Assembly (NCBI RefSeq): GCF_041296385.1
Contig: NW_027184085.1
Location: 52,171,109-52,235,108 of the forward strand
DNA from: Aphelocoma coerulescens
Lineage: Eukaryota > Chordata > Aves > Passeriformes > Corvidae
Reading direction: 5' to 3'
Length of the DNA stretch: 64,000 nucleotides
The stretch's first letter is position 1; the number at the start of each line of letters is the position of its first letter. This document shows, in pieces, positions 47,844 to 61,500 of the stretch. The notes under the pieces were generated by a model. That model made no database searches and was not told the origin of the DNA. It saw only the letters and a program-made list of their open reading frames with translations. The translations under genes were made by a program, and so were the position numbers.

Positions 47844-49244
47844 TGTCACGGTTTAGCATAGTTTGGGTTTTTAGTAAAGAGGGCATCAGCCGCGGAAGTG
47901 ATTCTCTTGCAAAGATCTGCTTACAGCTTCCTCTATGACCTGACAGAACCAATCAACTGGCTAGTTTGAATATTGGCAACCTCTTAAGCCACTTAAGAAG
48001 CTTGACACGCCTCTGTGATCCACATTTAAGAACAAACAAACCCCAGGAAAGCTCTCTTGTCTTCCGGCTTTCAGACAGGTAACTGGGGGTGGCCTGCAGC
48101 GGCCCAGCAGGGCCAGGCCTTGGCCTGGCTGGGTCAGCCGTGGCGCGGCCCTGTCCCATCCGTGGCCCCTCCCCCACAGCCCTGCTCCCTGCAGGCAGCC
48201 CCAGTGTGGCTGAAACCCATCTGAGGCCACTGCCCGGCAAAGATCATGTGGCCAACAGAGGTGAATTCCAGCTGCAAGGCCCGGATGAGATGAACCCTTT
48301 TAGTGCTGTAAGTTTCTTCCAGAACAGATGAAGCCTGCAGACATCAATCCTTTCCTGAGTTGGAGGAAGAGGAAAGATGAACGTACATGAAAAAAACACC
48401 ATAGAGACACCAAAGTCAGTAAAAAAGGAAGAGCTGAAACCCTGAGAGAGGAGAAAGAGGAGATGCTTCGAGCCTAGGAGCTGAAATTCTGTTGTAAAGC
48501 TGTGGTGATGGACTATGATACATCAGAGTACCCATTGTAATTTCATGAAAGCATGGGGGGTGGAGCATTCAAATTGCAATTGTGAGCAAAAGTACCTGTG
48601 CTGAAATAAGCAAATGACAGTAGCTGTAATTTGATGAGGACCCTTGCTCCCAGGGAAGGAGAAGACCTCTGTTCCTAGAGATGAAGAAGCTCCCAGAGAC
48701 AGCTGAAGAGAACCTTTGCTTCTGAACAGCTCAACCTTAAAATGGTACCCCAGTAGCTCAAGATTGGACCCTTGAAAGCAGTTGTGGGAAAAGCTGTAAG
48801 TTGAGGAAGGGACTCTCACATGTGAGCAGAGAACCAACCCGGGCGGCTGGCTCACTGTGACATTGAAGGCATAAAGAGAACTTCTTGTGGAGATGTCTCC
48901 ATAGCATGAGCAAGAGAGACTCCTCTCCCTAAGTGAACTGGAAGAAGATTATTATAGAGGTGGTAAACTGACTGAAAATCTCAAGGGTTGTCTTTCTACA
49001 TTGTCAGTGGGAGAAGGGAGAAAGGTGGGGGGAGGAGAAGTGTTCTGAAGGTGTGGTCTGATTTTTTTTTCTTTCTTTTAGATCTGTTAATAGACTTCTT
49101 TATATTCTTTTAAGTTTTGTGCCTGCTTTGCTTTGCCTAATTGTTATCTCACAGAAGGAAAATAAGTAAGTAATAGATATTTTGAACCAAACCACTACAC
49201 TCTAATTGGTGTTTCCGCCCAGTTTACAAACTGACCCCGCTACA
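47844..49244 (+). mobile_element. Large ERVL-type solo LTR (1401 bp), sense, nested in CR1
   Basis: Runs from TGTCACGGTTTAG to CCCCGCTACA. A perfect 5-bp duplication, CCAGA, lies at 47839-47843 and 49245-49249, and the host CR1 continues across it, so both ends are exact. It is the same family as 16532-17850 in the opposite orientation. Features include a GC-rich block at about 48060-48250, ACATTGTCAGTGGGAGAAGG near 48998-49017 and TTCTTTTAAGTTTTGTGCCTG near 49105. It has no internal region, so it arose by LTR-LTR recombination. The open frames of up to 110 codons inside are shadows. Confidence 0.9.
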
Positions 49245-49495
49245 CCAGACATTCCTTGAACTCTGACAGGCTTCATGCCATGACAACTTTCCTGCGAAAC
49301 CTGTTCCAGTAGCTGACCATGCTGTCAGTGAAGAACCTTTTCCTAATCTCCAATATGAATTTTCCATGAAGCAGCTCCATTCTATTTCCTTGTGTTCTTT
49401 TGCTGGCCACTAGACAGAGGAGATCAGTGCCTCCCACTACAAGTAATTTGTGCAAAACTTTCCCTCTTCTTCCTTCCCAGCCCCAGACTCACCAA
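49245..49495 (-). mobile_element. CR1 3' end, antisense, right part
   Basis: Continues the CR1 of 47713-47843. The minus-strand frame at 49455-49273 ends with LEIRKRFFTDSMVSYWNR, the conserved C-terminal part of CR1 ORF2. 5'-truncated near 49495. Confidence 0.8.
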
Positions 49496-50722
49496 CAGCC
49501 TTTTTATCTGGATAAAGACATAATTAGCAGGAGCTGTTGTTACATCACTGACACTTAACAAATGTTACCTGAGTCCTCATCAGTTATTTCAAGACGAAAA
49601 ATTCAAAAATTTTTTGCTCTGTAACAGAGGAAGACACAGTTCCAATTTTCAGAAACATCACCAGCTCAGCTTGTTTGATCTAGGAAAGATGCTGGGGTAA
49701 ACTGTGTGGTTTTCACTGCCACACTGTATTACCAGAAGCTGTAGCTCGAGGAACTTTAACATTTATTTACACCCCTATATATCAAATAATACCGTGCATA
49801 TGCACTGGTCTGCATAGAGGAGGAAATTTCTTCTATCCTTTCAATCCTTTCACAGCATCTTTTCACTGCTCCATCAAACCAGAATGGTGCTTAAAAACAA
49901 CTACTGGTTTCTTGTTAAAGACAGTCCTCTTATTACTGGCATGTGTACCATTTTCTTCACAGACCCCATGCTCATTAGTTTTCCCATTTCCTCCACTATG
50001 ATCTGACTGATAGAAATGAAAAGTGGTTATTATGCATCCCACAGCTATTATTAGAGAAGAAACAGGAAGTATAAATGATATTTAATAGCTTTCTTAAAAG
50101 TTTTATATTAGCTTCTATGGGAGGAGTATTTGGTCAATCAGTCAAACCTCTTTGTAGTCTCAAATTACCTGTCAGCTATCCCAAAACACTACCAGTATTT
50201 TTGCAATGTCCCTTCACCTATTTTCAGAAATGCTTTTGATAAGATTCTAATTGACATATTTATGCAAGCAGGCTTCATAAATAAATAAAAATTACTTTAA
50301 TGGTTCTATTTACTAGTACATTATCAGACAGATTGAAGTGTTCTCTTTTCCAAGGCACCTCATTCTAGAAAATCTCAATTTCTTTGTCTGCTGAATTGTG
50401 CAACAGCTCACACACTCTCATCGTGCAGTTATCATTATGAGAGAGAATTTGCTGTGGCAGATATCTAAAAAGCACTGCCAGCCAACAAACCTTTAAAAGT
50501 CACATTTTCCTCCAGAGAAATTCACTGAGTCATCATAATATGACAAGTGTGTGATTTCTTCTTAAACCCAATAGCTATTTTAAAGCACTAAAATTGCAGA
50601 CTTCATTTCAATGAGAATGAGTGAGATTGAGGTATTTGAGAACAGAAAAAGTTTAGATGGCAAGTATGGAGAAGAATTAGACAGCACAAAGTGGGAGGAA
50701 AATCCAGAAACAAGAACAGAAG

Positions 50723-50754
<32 letters not shown>

Positions 50755-52335
50755 TAATCTCAAACACACAAACCAAAAAAAATCTGCTTAATTTGAAAGA
50801 AAATCTGAAGTAGGATCAAAAATTATATATTTTTCAATCCTCTGAAGTGAAAGAAATAAGAATTTTGGTATAGTTTAGAAATCTGTATCACTTTTGAAAA
50901 TCTAAAAATTATAACCACTTCAAAATTACAAACAAAATCTTAGGAGGTTTTAGTGATTGGTATGTTGAATTTGTATCTCAGTTCAATATGATTATTATAT
51001 TATGGAATTTCTGTCTTATGATAACTCAAGTTCCAAAAATTTATAAGAATTTTCAAACTACCACACACCTTAAAGTAAACATGTTTCTTTTCGTGGGTCC
51101 TTTTAATTTCTTTTCCCAATATTACTAATGGGGAAATCAAGTTGTATTTCATACATTTAGCAAATGAGTGCATTTGCCTTTTATTCTAAATTTTTTCTTC
51201 TGATAGTCTTTCTCCACCAGGAATCTGCTGGCTTGTAAAATCCAATCCTTTACTTCATGACTATGCAGCTTTGCAATTCTCTCCTTTATTCTAATAGGCA
51301 AAAGGGAAAAATTTCTTTGTCCAGAAGGTCACACAAAACTTATTTCAAGGACTGGAGCTTTCCTCCTGAATATGGAATAAGAAATGGTCCTTTCCCCATA
51401 TTATTTAGCTATGCAAAGGCTATCTCTCCCAGGTGACCTGACACAGACCTAGTCAACACCATCCATAATGAAAATCAATGGCACCAAGTCACTAAACAAT
51501 TACTCCATCTTCTTTAAAAATGCACGTGTCTTCAAAAAAGCAAGGATTCAGAGACTGATTAATTTGCCACTTGCTTTGGAGATTGCACAAGTTGCATTAT
51601 TTAAGATGTTGCCTTCACTTTGTGTTCTCAAAGGATGGACCAAGATCAAAGTCTTATAGTATGTTGTGTCTCCTAAACAAAAAAACAGGGTGACTAGGTG
51701 ACTAGATGATGGGAGATACAGATCTGAATCATGGCTGTGGAAGTTTCGTAAATACCTGTTTGTGTAGGTTCTTAATAAACATTTTTCTTTTGAACACAAA
51801 CCCTACAATTATCTAGCTTTTCAAACTTCCAAGTCTGGGTTGATATTAAGAAGGCATTTTAGATAGAATAATTTAAATGCAAACTCAGAAAAATACCAAC
51901 AAAAAATAATTAGAAATTGCAACCAATTTTGATTAGAACCAAGCACTAAAGAACCCTTTAAAAATTATATTTTCAAAAGTGTTTTTAAACACTGGGAATT
52001 CAGCAGACTTATACTTTTTGTAGTCTCCTAGTACAGTCTCAAATCCAAAGCAATTAATGACTTCACAATTTTGTCACAATCTTCCAAATGGGGAGACAGC
52101 ATATTTTTCATTTCACAAAAGATCATGTCTAGAAGCCTCTGCAATCATGTATAACAGATAATTGGAGGAAACTGTATATCTAAGGTAATCTGGGTACTGA
52201 ATGTAAAAACTGAGTGGTGGTTTCTGTATTTGCCTGGATATAAAACTAATTCTTAAACCAGCTTTTCAGAATTAATGCATTACATTCAGAAAGCAGCCTA
52301 CCTTGCTTTAAGTAAAATTATGCCACAGGATCAAG
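49496..52335. other. Non-coding AT-rich DNA with a long A run
   Basis: No gene recognised. A 27-nt poly(A) run lies at 50728-50754. Confidence 0.5.
50728..50754. repeat. Poly(A) run, 27 nt
   Basis: Uninterrupted A run. The 200 bp upstream show no recognisable processed gene; simple sequence is the likeliest explanation. Confidence 0.8.
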
Positions 52336-52655
52336 AAGTTTTGTGACAAAGAATCTCAAGATGAAGGTGAGATTTTATACCAGGGCCTGGTTTAGCAGGA
52401 CAAGGGATAATTATTTCAAACTGAAAGAGAATAGATTTAGATTGAATCTAAGGAATAAACTTTTTATGGTGAGAGTGGTGAGACAGTGTAACAAGTTACC
52501 AGAGTCATGGGTGCCCAGTCACTGGCAGTGTCCAAAGTCATGGATAAGGCTTTGATCTAGTGAAAGATGTCCCTTCTTGTGGCAGGGGGTGGTGGAACAG
52601 ATTACCTTTAAATATCTTCCAATCAAAACTATTCCATGACTCTGGGGTTTCATGA
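52336..52655 (+). mobile_element. CR1 3' end, sense (decayed)
   Basis: Contains a decayed ORF2 end (frame 52343-52555: FYTRAWFSRTRDNYFKLKEN, then LNLRNKLFMVRVVRQCNKLP) followed by the 3' UTR with a GGTGGAACAGATTACCTTTAAATATC-like end and CTATTCCATGACTC, close to the CR1 terminal repeat. 5'-truncated. Confidence 0.65.
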
Positions 52656-54699
52656 CTTTTCAAGTTATTTTCACTTATCCTTAACACTTGAATAAACAGG
52701 TCTGCTAACACTTTGCAGTGGTAGACATGTAGCAGTTCAAGTCCAAAACTACTTTCAAAATCTAAATAAAGAATCATTAAAAGATGTTGGATATGGCTCT
52801 TAAATGGAAAGAGATCAAGACAGAATAAAAACAGGTTCTTGGACTTTGCTGTGTTGCTGAGCCTGTACAGCACTGAAAGATAGAGATGGACACATTTTTT
52901 CCAAATTATGTAAAAAATCTGATAAGCCCTGTCTAAGACAGAGAGGGCTAGAAGTGTAGATTGAAGTGTAATAAATAGTTTCCTTGGGAGAAGGATGGGC
53001 TTCTTCCTTCTGCAAGCAGCAATATAATGATTGACAGACTGTTAATGTCAAGGTTTGCCCTAGCTGGAAGGAATGGTCCCAGCAGGGAACAGAGGAGGCT
53101 TTCAGTCTCATATAACGTTTTGGCTGTTCACTTCCTCCCCACCTAATTTCTCTCCTATTTCTTTAAAGTATCATCTAAATCACTGTGGATCTACTGTTCA
53201 CACGGAGTTTTTCAACAGGAGATCAGAGGTTTTAAACAGCAGCTTTCTTTCCAGTATGCTTGATTTTTGTCCTTACTCTCCACATTTACACGTACCTCAA
53301 AAGATAGATACTAGAGATATTAGGATAAATAATAAATACTTATGTACATACGTATATGTATATATGTATTTTATAATACATATTGTATATATGTGTCTGT
53401 GTATATAAACTTTAATGTCTATGCAGTTATTTCATTCTCCTTTTTCCTAATTGCTCTCAGTTCTTTCCAGAGCCTTACTATGCTCTAAAACAGCTTATGT
53501 AACCTTCATACTATTATAAAATCTCTTCTACTATTTATATCATACCCAACTTCTTCTGATTTTTCATTTGTAGTTTGGATACTAATCCCTCTCAGCACAG
53601 AAAGGTGTATTTGGATGAACTTGTGCTTTTGTTCCTGAGATTATTATTTCTGCCTTTCAACAGGTGTGCAGTTTAGTACTCAGTGACCTTTTCTGTGGGA
53701 TCAATTTTGTAACCATTACAAAGGCATCATCACTTATGTGATCTGATTTCTGTAATATCTGACAAATTTACTTCAGATTCATTATGCAGAAATAGGGCAT
53801 GATCTTGCACTATTGTTTGCTGCAATCACAGGATTAGGACACAGACTGGTGTACTATTACAATGAAACATCATGTAGACTGTGTAGAGACAAGTCAAGAT
53901 ACCTTGTCACCATGATATGGCATTACCAGAGCCACCAGAACTACTAGAGCCTTGATGTTGGGATATATTTAGACATCTAAAAGTATTGATCATGCACCAT
54001 CCAACCCTGTCATTAAGTCAGTGAGAATTGCTTGATTATCAAGGCTTTTGTAAAATCAAGCTGTCAATTCAGAGATATAAACATAGATTTGGAAATCAAA
54101 CTTAGGCACCATTTTTTTTAAAAAAATTGGCATTAGGAGACAAACATGACAATATTAAAGGTCATCTGCAAATCAAAGAAAATTGACAAGAATGCTGTTT
54201 CTGACAGATTTTAATGGCTGACTCCAAAGCAGTAGAAAATCCCAAGTTTTAATGTAGTTTCTCTCCTAAATCAATTTGTCTATGGTTCATATTATTAATA
54301 CACATGCTTGAAATGACACTGAATGCAACTTTCAAATTAAGAGCATTTCTTATTTTCTTTTAGAAAGCCATAGTAGCTGATTTTGTTTGTTTGTTTGTTT
54401 CTTTGGTGTAAATTTGAGTGAATGTTCTTGCTATTTTCTTCAGTTAAAATTAACGCTGCCAAAAATCTTGGACCTTTGCTTCTTTGAAACTATATTAAAT
54501 AATTCATGCTGCAAAAGGAACTCTAAGTCCTTGCTCAGAATAATAAAAAAAAAGGTCCTTAGATATCTGCATTTTGTCAAGTTGATGCTTCCAGACTGCT
54601 GTCTAAACTAAACAAGAGCTGTGAAGGAACTGTGGTGACACAGCACTCTATAATGGTGGTGTAAAAGCCTCAAGTGCAATGATATTACAGGACTAATCC
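52656..54699. other. Non-coding AT-rich DNA
   Basis: No gene recognised. A TA/TG-rich simple repeat lies at about 53340-53405. The 111-codon frames at 52538-52873 (minus) and 53073-53408 (plus) partly cover the CR1 tail and this simple repeat and are not credible genes. Confidence 0.5.
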
Positions 54700-55140
54700 T
54701 GTAAAACTGATGGATTGCAGAACTGAAGCTATAAATCTTATGAGGAGTGGCTGAGGGAGCTGGTGGTGTTTAGCCTGGAGAAAAGGAGGATCAGGAGGGA
54801 CTGCTTCACTCTCTACAACTACATGAAAAGAGGCTGTTGAAAGCTAGGAATTGGTCTCTTCTCCCTGGTAACAAGCAACAGGACAAGAAGAAATTACAAG
54901 TTGCATCAATGAAGGTTTAGATTGTTTATTAGGAAAAGTTTCTTCATTACAATGGTTATTAAGTATACAGGCTGCCCGAGGAAGTGGTTGTGACACCATC
55001 TTTAGAGGTATTTTAGAAAACTGTGGATGTGGCACTTGGAGACATGGATTAGTGATGGACTTGGCACTGCTGGGTTAGTTGGACTCAATACTCCTAAAGG
55101 TCTTTTCCAACCTAAATGTTCCTATGACTGTGAATCTATT
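54700..55140 (+). mobile_element. CR1 3' end, sense
   Basis: Landmarks in CR1 order: GAGGAGTGGCTGAGGGAGCT, TTTAGCCTGGAGAAAAGGAG, CTCTACAACTACATGAAAAG, GTTTAGATTGTTTATTAGGAAAAG, GAGGAAGTGGTTGTGAC, then the 3' UTR GTTGGACTCAATACTCC, TTCCAACC and TTCCTATGACTGTGAATCTA. The ORF2 end is decayed and the copy is 5'-truncated. Confidence 0.82.
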
Positions 55141-57030
55141 TACTGTGTGCATAATCAAATGGGTTTTCTCCTCTGTTACTAGGTGCACACATATTTGTTC
55201 CAGGGAAATGCCCGTAACGGTAAGATTTTTTTTTATACCAAATATGCTTTCTAGCTGGTTTTGCTCATAGGGACAGTAAGGAGGAAATCAAGATTGATCT
55301 TGTTGTTGGTTAGGCCTCCACAAATACGACAATAAATTTCTGTATAGATTCTTCTAGATAAAGGAACCTACTCTCATCTGAGGAAGAGAAATACTGCAAG
55401 TATCTCAAATAGCTGGACTGAAGAGAGAGAAAGCAGTCTTTCCTTTAAGACACATGACTGGGATTTATGTAATGGGTACTTTGTTGTTGCCTTTACCATT
55501 TTTCTCCCTCAGTGTGGATCTCTGTTTGGTGCCTAAACCCTTATTTGCACTGTCGTAGCTCTTCTACACAGGGCTTAAGGCTGCAAGAAAAGAGGAAAAA
55601 ATAAAGGTATATATTCAACTTTAAAAGCTGGGTTGCTCCATGCCGTTACTCACAGACTTTGAAGAAGAAATTAATTAAAAATTTGAGTAGCTTTCTGAGA
55701 AATCCCATTGTGTTTCCAGGCAGGTAGGCCCTGAAATCCCAGTGCTGTGCACCCAGGCACTTGCCCTGGACACAGGCAGTCGGTGGGTAAGTGCACACCT
55801 GCATGTGCCCCACAGTGTCTGTCACCAGCCCTGCCAGCGGAAACCATCCTGCTCCCACACCCCAGGGTGCAGAGGGATGGGACACATTCTGGCTCCTGCT
55901 GATGGCTGGGGAGACAACAAAGTGTGTGTGCCTGGAAACACACACTGCACACTGCAAGCTTTCTGTTGTGCTTTCATGCAGTGCCCAACACAATCTTAGC
56001 TGAATCATTTGCAGAATGTTTGTACTACTTGTATTCTGCTTTATACTTGCCAGTTTGTAGCATCTTAACCTTTTTTGTTGTCCTGAAATACTAAAATAAA
56101 TACTAATACAAATCAACACTAATGAGGTTATTTGCAGAAATTACATCGTGTATTCATATTGCAGCTTTTGCTTGTAGCTGGATCAAATAATCTACATAAG
56201 TTTAAAACATTATTACGAAGTAAACCCCAACTCTTTGTAACTCTATTTTACACAGAAAAATCACTCTAAGAATGTATAATCCCCATATTTATAAGTGGCT
56301 TTACTATCACCAGGAAAGAAGAAGCAATTAAAAATAAAATTAATAATTAAAAGTTCCAAGCCTATCAAAGCCATTATAAAAAAAGTAGCAAAACAGTATG
56401 TCATAGATCCTCCAAAAGTTATCTTCTTTAATGGAAGATTGATTAAAAATTAGAAGCACTAAAATGAATTGCCACCTCTAAGGGATCCATATAATTCAAT
56501 CTAAAAATACTTTTATATCAAGAATTTCCCAGCTCATATTTCTCTTTACATAATTACACTATAGACCAATAATTTTCATTACAATATAATAGACCTGTCA
56601 TGAAAGCACAGTAACATCACAGTCCCATGTTTCAGCAATTCAGGATATTGTCTTTGTTTAGTTTTCTTTGGCAAGTGGTGCTTTTGAGACTACTTTACTT
56701 CAGTGGAAGCATTTAAAAAATAAGTATCTCATTTGCTTCTTCATCTCCCTTTGCTTTTTAAGATTCTGGAGGTTTTAGAGTTTGTTAAGGAAAAAGACTG
56801 AGCTTCCCATGGGCATTCACATTTTTTGAGGTGTGTTAATGAAACTCAGATTTCAAAAAATTGTCATGATATCCTTTCTGAGTGTCATGTAAATTTACTG
56901 TGTACAACAAAGGAGACTCCTACTATATAGCTGGGTACAACTGAGGTGAAGTTACAGACTCCAAGTTGTAGATCTTTGCCCTGCTTCTTTATGGGTCCTG
57001 TATTGATGACATTATTTCCCAGAAATACAA
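55141..57030. other. Non-coding DNA with a GC-richer patch
   Basis: No gene recognised. The patch at about 55710-55985 is GC-richer and carries overlapping frames on both strands (up to 157 codons on the minus strand, 55646-56119) without any domain I can name. The rest is AT-rich. Confidence 0.45.
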
Positions 57031-57034
57031 TTTG

Positions 57035-58505
57035 TATCTCAGTATCCTCATGTCATCACAAAACCTCTCTTGATTTTTGGCAGTTCTGGGAATCTGGAGA
57101 GGTCCCAGCTGACCGGAAGCTTGTGTACATTGTCCCAGTTTTCAAGAAAGTCAAGAAGGAGGACCCTGTAAACTACAGATCTGTCAGTCCCGTTTAAGTG
57201 CATAATAAATTTAAGGAGAAGATTATTCTGGGAAGTAATTGAAAACACCTGAGGGTCTATACAGCCACTGATCACAGCCAGCATGGCTTCATGAGGGGAA
57301 ACTCCTGCTTATCAAACCTGATTTCCCTTCGTGACAGGATAACCTACCTAGCATATCAAGGGAAGCCAGTTGATGTAATCCTTTTGGATTTCAGTAAAGC
57401 TTTGGATATTGTGTCTCACAGTGTCCCACTGGACAAAATATCCATTGTCCAGCTGGATAAACACATCATGTGATGAGTGAGAAACTGGCTTACAGGTTGG
57501 GCACAAAGGGCTACAGTGTATGGGGTGACATCAGACTGGTGACCTGTCACTAGGGGGGTTCCACAGGGCTCCATCCTCAGCCCTGTGCTCTTCAGCGTCT
57601 TCATAAATAACCTGGACACAGGACTGGAAGGGATACTTAACATGTTCACAGATGATACGAAACTATGAGGAGCTGTTTACTCTTTTACTCCCTCAAAAGC
57701 AGGGAAGCCCTGCAGAGAGACAAATAAGAGGGCTGGGCAATCACCAGCTATATGAAGTTCAACAAGGGAAAGTGCCAGATTCTGCTCCCGAAATGAGGCA
57801 ACCCTGGATGTACAGACAGACTGGGGAATTTGATGCTGGAAAGCAGTGATGTGAAAATGGACTGGGGGTCCTGGTTGATAGAAAGTTGAATATGAGCCAG
57901 CAGGGAGGGCCACCCATGTCCTGGGGGGCATCAGGCACAGCATCACCAGCCAGGCAAGGGAGGGGATTGTCCCGCTCTGCTCTGCACTGGGGCAGCCTCA
58001 CCTTGAGTGCTGGGGGCAGGTCTGGGTGCCACAACACAGAAAAGCCATGGAGCTGTTAGAGAGTGTCCCAAGGAGGGCACGAGGATGGGGAAGGGCCTTG
58101 AGGGGAAGCCGTGTGAGGAGTGGCTGAGGTCACTTGGTCTGTTCAGCCTGGAGGAGACTGAGGGGAGACCTCACTGCAGTTACAACTTCCTTGTGAGGGG
58201 AAGAGGAGGGGCAGGCACTGATCTCTCCTCTGTGGTGACAGTGACAGGACCTGAGGGAATGGCCTGAAGCTGTGTCAGGCCAGTTTTAGGTTGGATATTA
58301 GAAAAAGCTTCTTACCCCAGAGGGCAGCTGGGCACTGGAACAGGCTCCCCAGGGAAGTGGTCACAGCACCAAGCCTGGCAGAGCTCAAGATGCATTTAGA
58401 CAGAGCTCTCAGGCACATGGTGTGGGCTGGTCTGTGCAGGGCCAAGAGCTGGACTTTGTTGATCCTTGTGTGACCCTTCCAACTCAGCTTATTCTGTGTC
58501 AGAAG
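57035..58505 (+). mobile_element. CR1 LINE, sense, reverse transcriptase to 3' end (pseudogene)
   Basis: The longest CR1 copy here, about 1.47 kb. Translation over shifting frames gives ESGEVPADRKL and KKEDPVNYRSVS (about 57090-57190), HGFMRGNSCLSNLISLRD (about 57283-57325), motif A as LLDFSKALDIVSHS (about 57380-57425), motif B as [13 protein letters not shown] (about 57556-57594), and motif C as FTDDTKL, where the active-site block is normally FADDTKL (about 57645-57665). The ORF2 C-terminus is LDIRKSFLPQRAAGHWNRLP (about 58290-58350), and the 3' UTR follows to about 58505. Stops at 57196 and 57472 and several frameshifts make it dead. 5'-truncated. Confidence 0.88.
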
Positions 58506-61500
58506 TTTTTGTACTTGTTCATTTCATGCATCTTCATTGACCCTCTGCTTAAAAGGGATTTTCTTGCAATTGTAATGTTTGTAACCACAAACATATTCTT
58601 AGTTTACAAAGAGTGACTAGCAACAGATGCAACAGTCCATCACACTATGAGCTAGTCACTTTTCCATGACCAGCCCTTTGCAAATATAAGTATAGACAAA
58701 CAGGCATCCTTTTAAGAAATCATTGTATTGCACTTTCCTTTTGTAAATCATGTCAACATACTTCTTAATGATAGGCCTGCATGACTCTTTAAAATAAAAG
58801 TAATACATTAATATTGTGACAGAAAGTACATATCATTATCAATTTTAATTTTCTGTAGCAAGTCATTACATTTCTAAATTTCTTTCTGATGTTTAAAATA
58901 GAAGGGTTGGTGGGGGCTAACAGTTGTTATGACATGGTCCTGAAGAAGTCTTTGCACCCCAAACCATATTTAGTAGGTGGATCCTTTTCATATAAGGCTG
59001 TAAATATATCATTTATTTCATATTATTCATGGTAGTGCCACCAATCATAGACATGATAAAGTAATCTAGGATTAGGAAAAGTGTCAGTTTTTATTCCCTA
59101 TTCTTTCTTCTGTGGAAATTGCTACCCATGAGCCACAATGCAGACTGACCTACACATTCCTCTGAGCAGGAAAGGAAGTCAGTGCCCTGCGGACCTCTTT
59201 GTTTATGTAACCTGAGTGGTCTAAAAATGTAGGACGAGGACCAGCTCTGTAGCAGCCCTTTTATCTTTCCCTAGAGTAGAGTGCTGCAGGAATCAAGGAA
59301 AGTTGTCCCTCTGCTGACCCCTAACTGCTGAAAATTAAGTGAGTTAGAGGCAGCAGTGTATGCAGTACATGCAAGCTGTGTCTCAGGAACCCACCGACAA
59401 CAAAAAAGCAGCAGCAGAATTGTTCCTTATCTTGAGGAAACAGTGCCTCCCTGGGCTATTGAAGAGCTCATTCAGTTTCTTCTCAGTTCTTTGTCCTAGA
59501 CTGAGCCTGAAATCTCAAACAAGGAATTCCCTGATAGCTACTATGGCATGTTATCACAGTCAAATCTCAGGAAAATTCTGCAAATAAATGAGGTGTTTCA
59601 GAGGTGTGAGCTGGTTTGAAAAAGACTGATTCTACTACAGTAGCAATAAATGTCTGATTCCTTGTGTTTAAGGTTTACAAAAATGGTTTTATTTTAAGAT
59701 ACAGCTTTTCATCTCCATCATACCAATCTCTAGGCATGAAAAAAACAAATCCAAAATGTCTCCTAAAATGACAGCCTGCCTGCCCCTGACTGTGGAGCTT
59801 CTGAAATCATGCTGAGCATCTCATTATAATAGGACTCTCAATTATGGTTGGCTTTCTGCCTGAAATTTACTTGTGAAGGTTGATTGATAACTTGAAGGAA
59901 CTGCTTTTTTTCTTTTACACTGATAAATGACAGCTTCTGAAGAGACTACTTCGCAAAATGTCTACGCTTATAGTAGGCCAAAGTGTCTTCCTTGCTGTTC
60001 AGGTCTGATATCTAGAGGAGTATTTATAGCCAGAGGATGAAGAAAGGGGAATGTAATAGAAAGTAGTTCCAGTGCCCATGAGGATGAAAATGGGTCTTTA
60101 CAGTTTTACTACTTGGCCCCAAGCCTCATCAAAGGAAAGAGGAAAATTCATTCCAAAAAAAAAAAAAAAAAAAAGGCAAAAAAACCCCCCAAACAACCAA
60201 ACAACAAAAAACCCAAACCCCAAAATCCCAAAACCCTACTACAGTAAGCTACTTCACAGAAATATATATATATAAATTTTTTTGGCTCAGCACTCCCAAA
60301 CTGCACTCACCCTTCTCACAGGAAGCAGCAGGTGAGTGCTGACCACAGAAGGGTGTTTGTCAACTCCTTTTGGCAAACACAAAAGTGGTGCAGGGTGTCT
60401 GCACTACTCATGTCAGCGTGTCTGTGGATTTCACTGGTGTTCCTCACAGGAAGAAGGCAAACATTGATTTAGGTTGCAATTTTGCCCATATTTTTAACAT
60501 CCCTCTTTTGCAGAAAGATGAAACTTCTTCATTTCAAAATTGCTTCATCCTCTTATTTCAGATTACTACCGAAAGACATCTTGATATGAACACTATCTCA
60601 TGTGGAGTGGCAAACCATAACCGACTACTGTTACTATTCCTCTTAGTAAAAATAAATTTTTTAATGTGAGATGTCTTTCTTGTAAAATAATTGCATAATT
60701 GCATCTGACAGGTGATTATGGAGAAAATATTAACAGGTGGAGTTTTTCCTTTGCTCATGAACAGGAACAATATTGATTTCTTGTAAAATGGATAAAAGAG
60801 TCTTAAAAATTACGAATTATTTAATGGAAAAGAAAAGGGATGAGATATTATCTAATGTTAGTTCTATGTTACTATTTTATCAGTGCTAGACATTTTTTGT
60901 GCATGTTTGTGCAATATCAAAGGAGAAGTAAGGAACTGCATTTTTTAATTTGATTTTAACAGCACCATTCCCACTAATACTAGTACATACTAAAATTTAA
61001 ATCACATGCATGAAATGTAAAGAGAATTTAAACTTAGATTTCCAGATACTACAGCTATATTAATCTTTAAAATATTGAAAATAATGTAAATCTCAAGATT
61101 ACTTGTATTTTACAGTTCAGTGAATTGAAGCTGAGGTATCTACATGAAAATCAAATTATGTTTCACGTAATTTTGACTTACAATAATCTATATTTTTTGG
61201 CAAAAATATGCATAAAAGACATCTGAACACTCTAAATATTTATTAGATAGATTATGATTTTGCCAGTGTAAGCTGTATGCTTTTTGTCTCTGACAAGACA
61301 TGGTTTTTATTCTTTCCCTTCCACAAACAAAAATATCCCTTTTCAGGAGATAAACTGAGCTGTTTTGACTGTAACTCAGCATTTTAAAGGATATACTTTA
61401 ACGTTTTCAGATAGTACAAACCATGAACTGATTTAGGGACAAAACAGTTCATTTCATGCATTTTCTCTCTAGCCATTTTTTCAGTAATTTTGAAAGAGGT

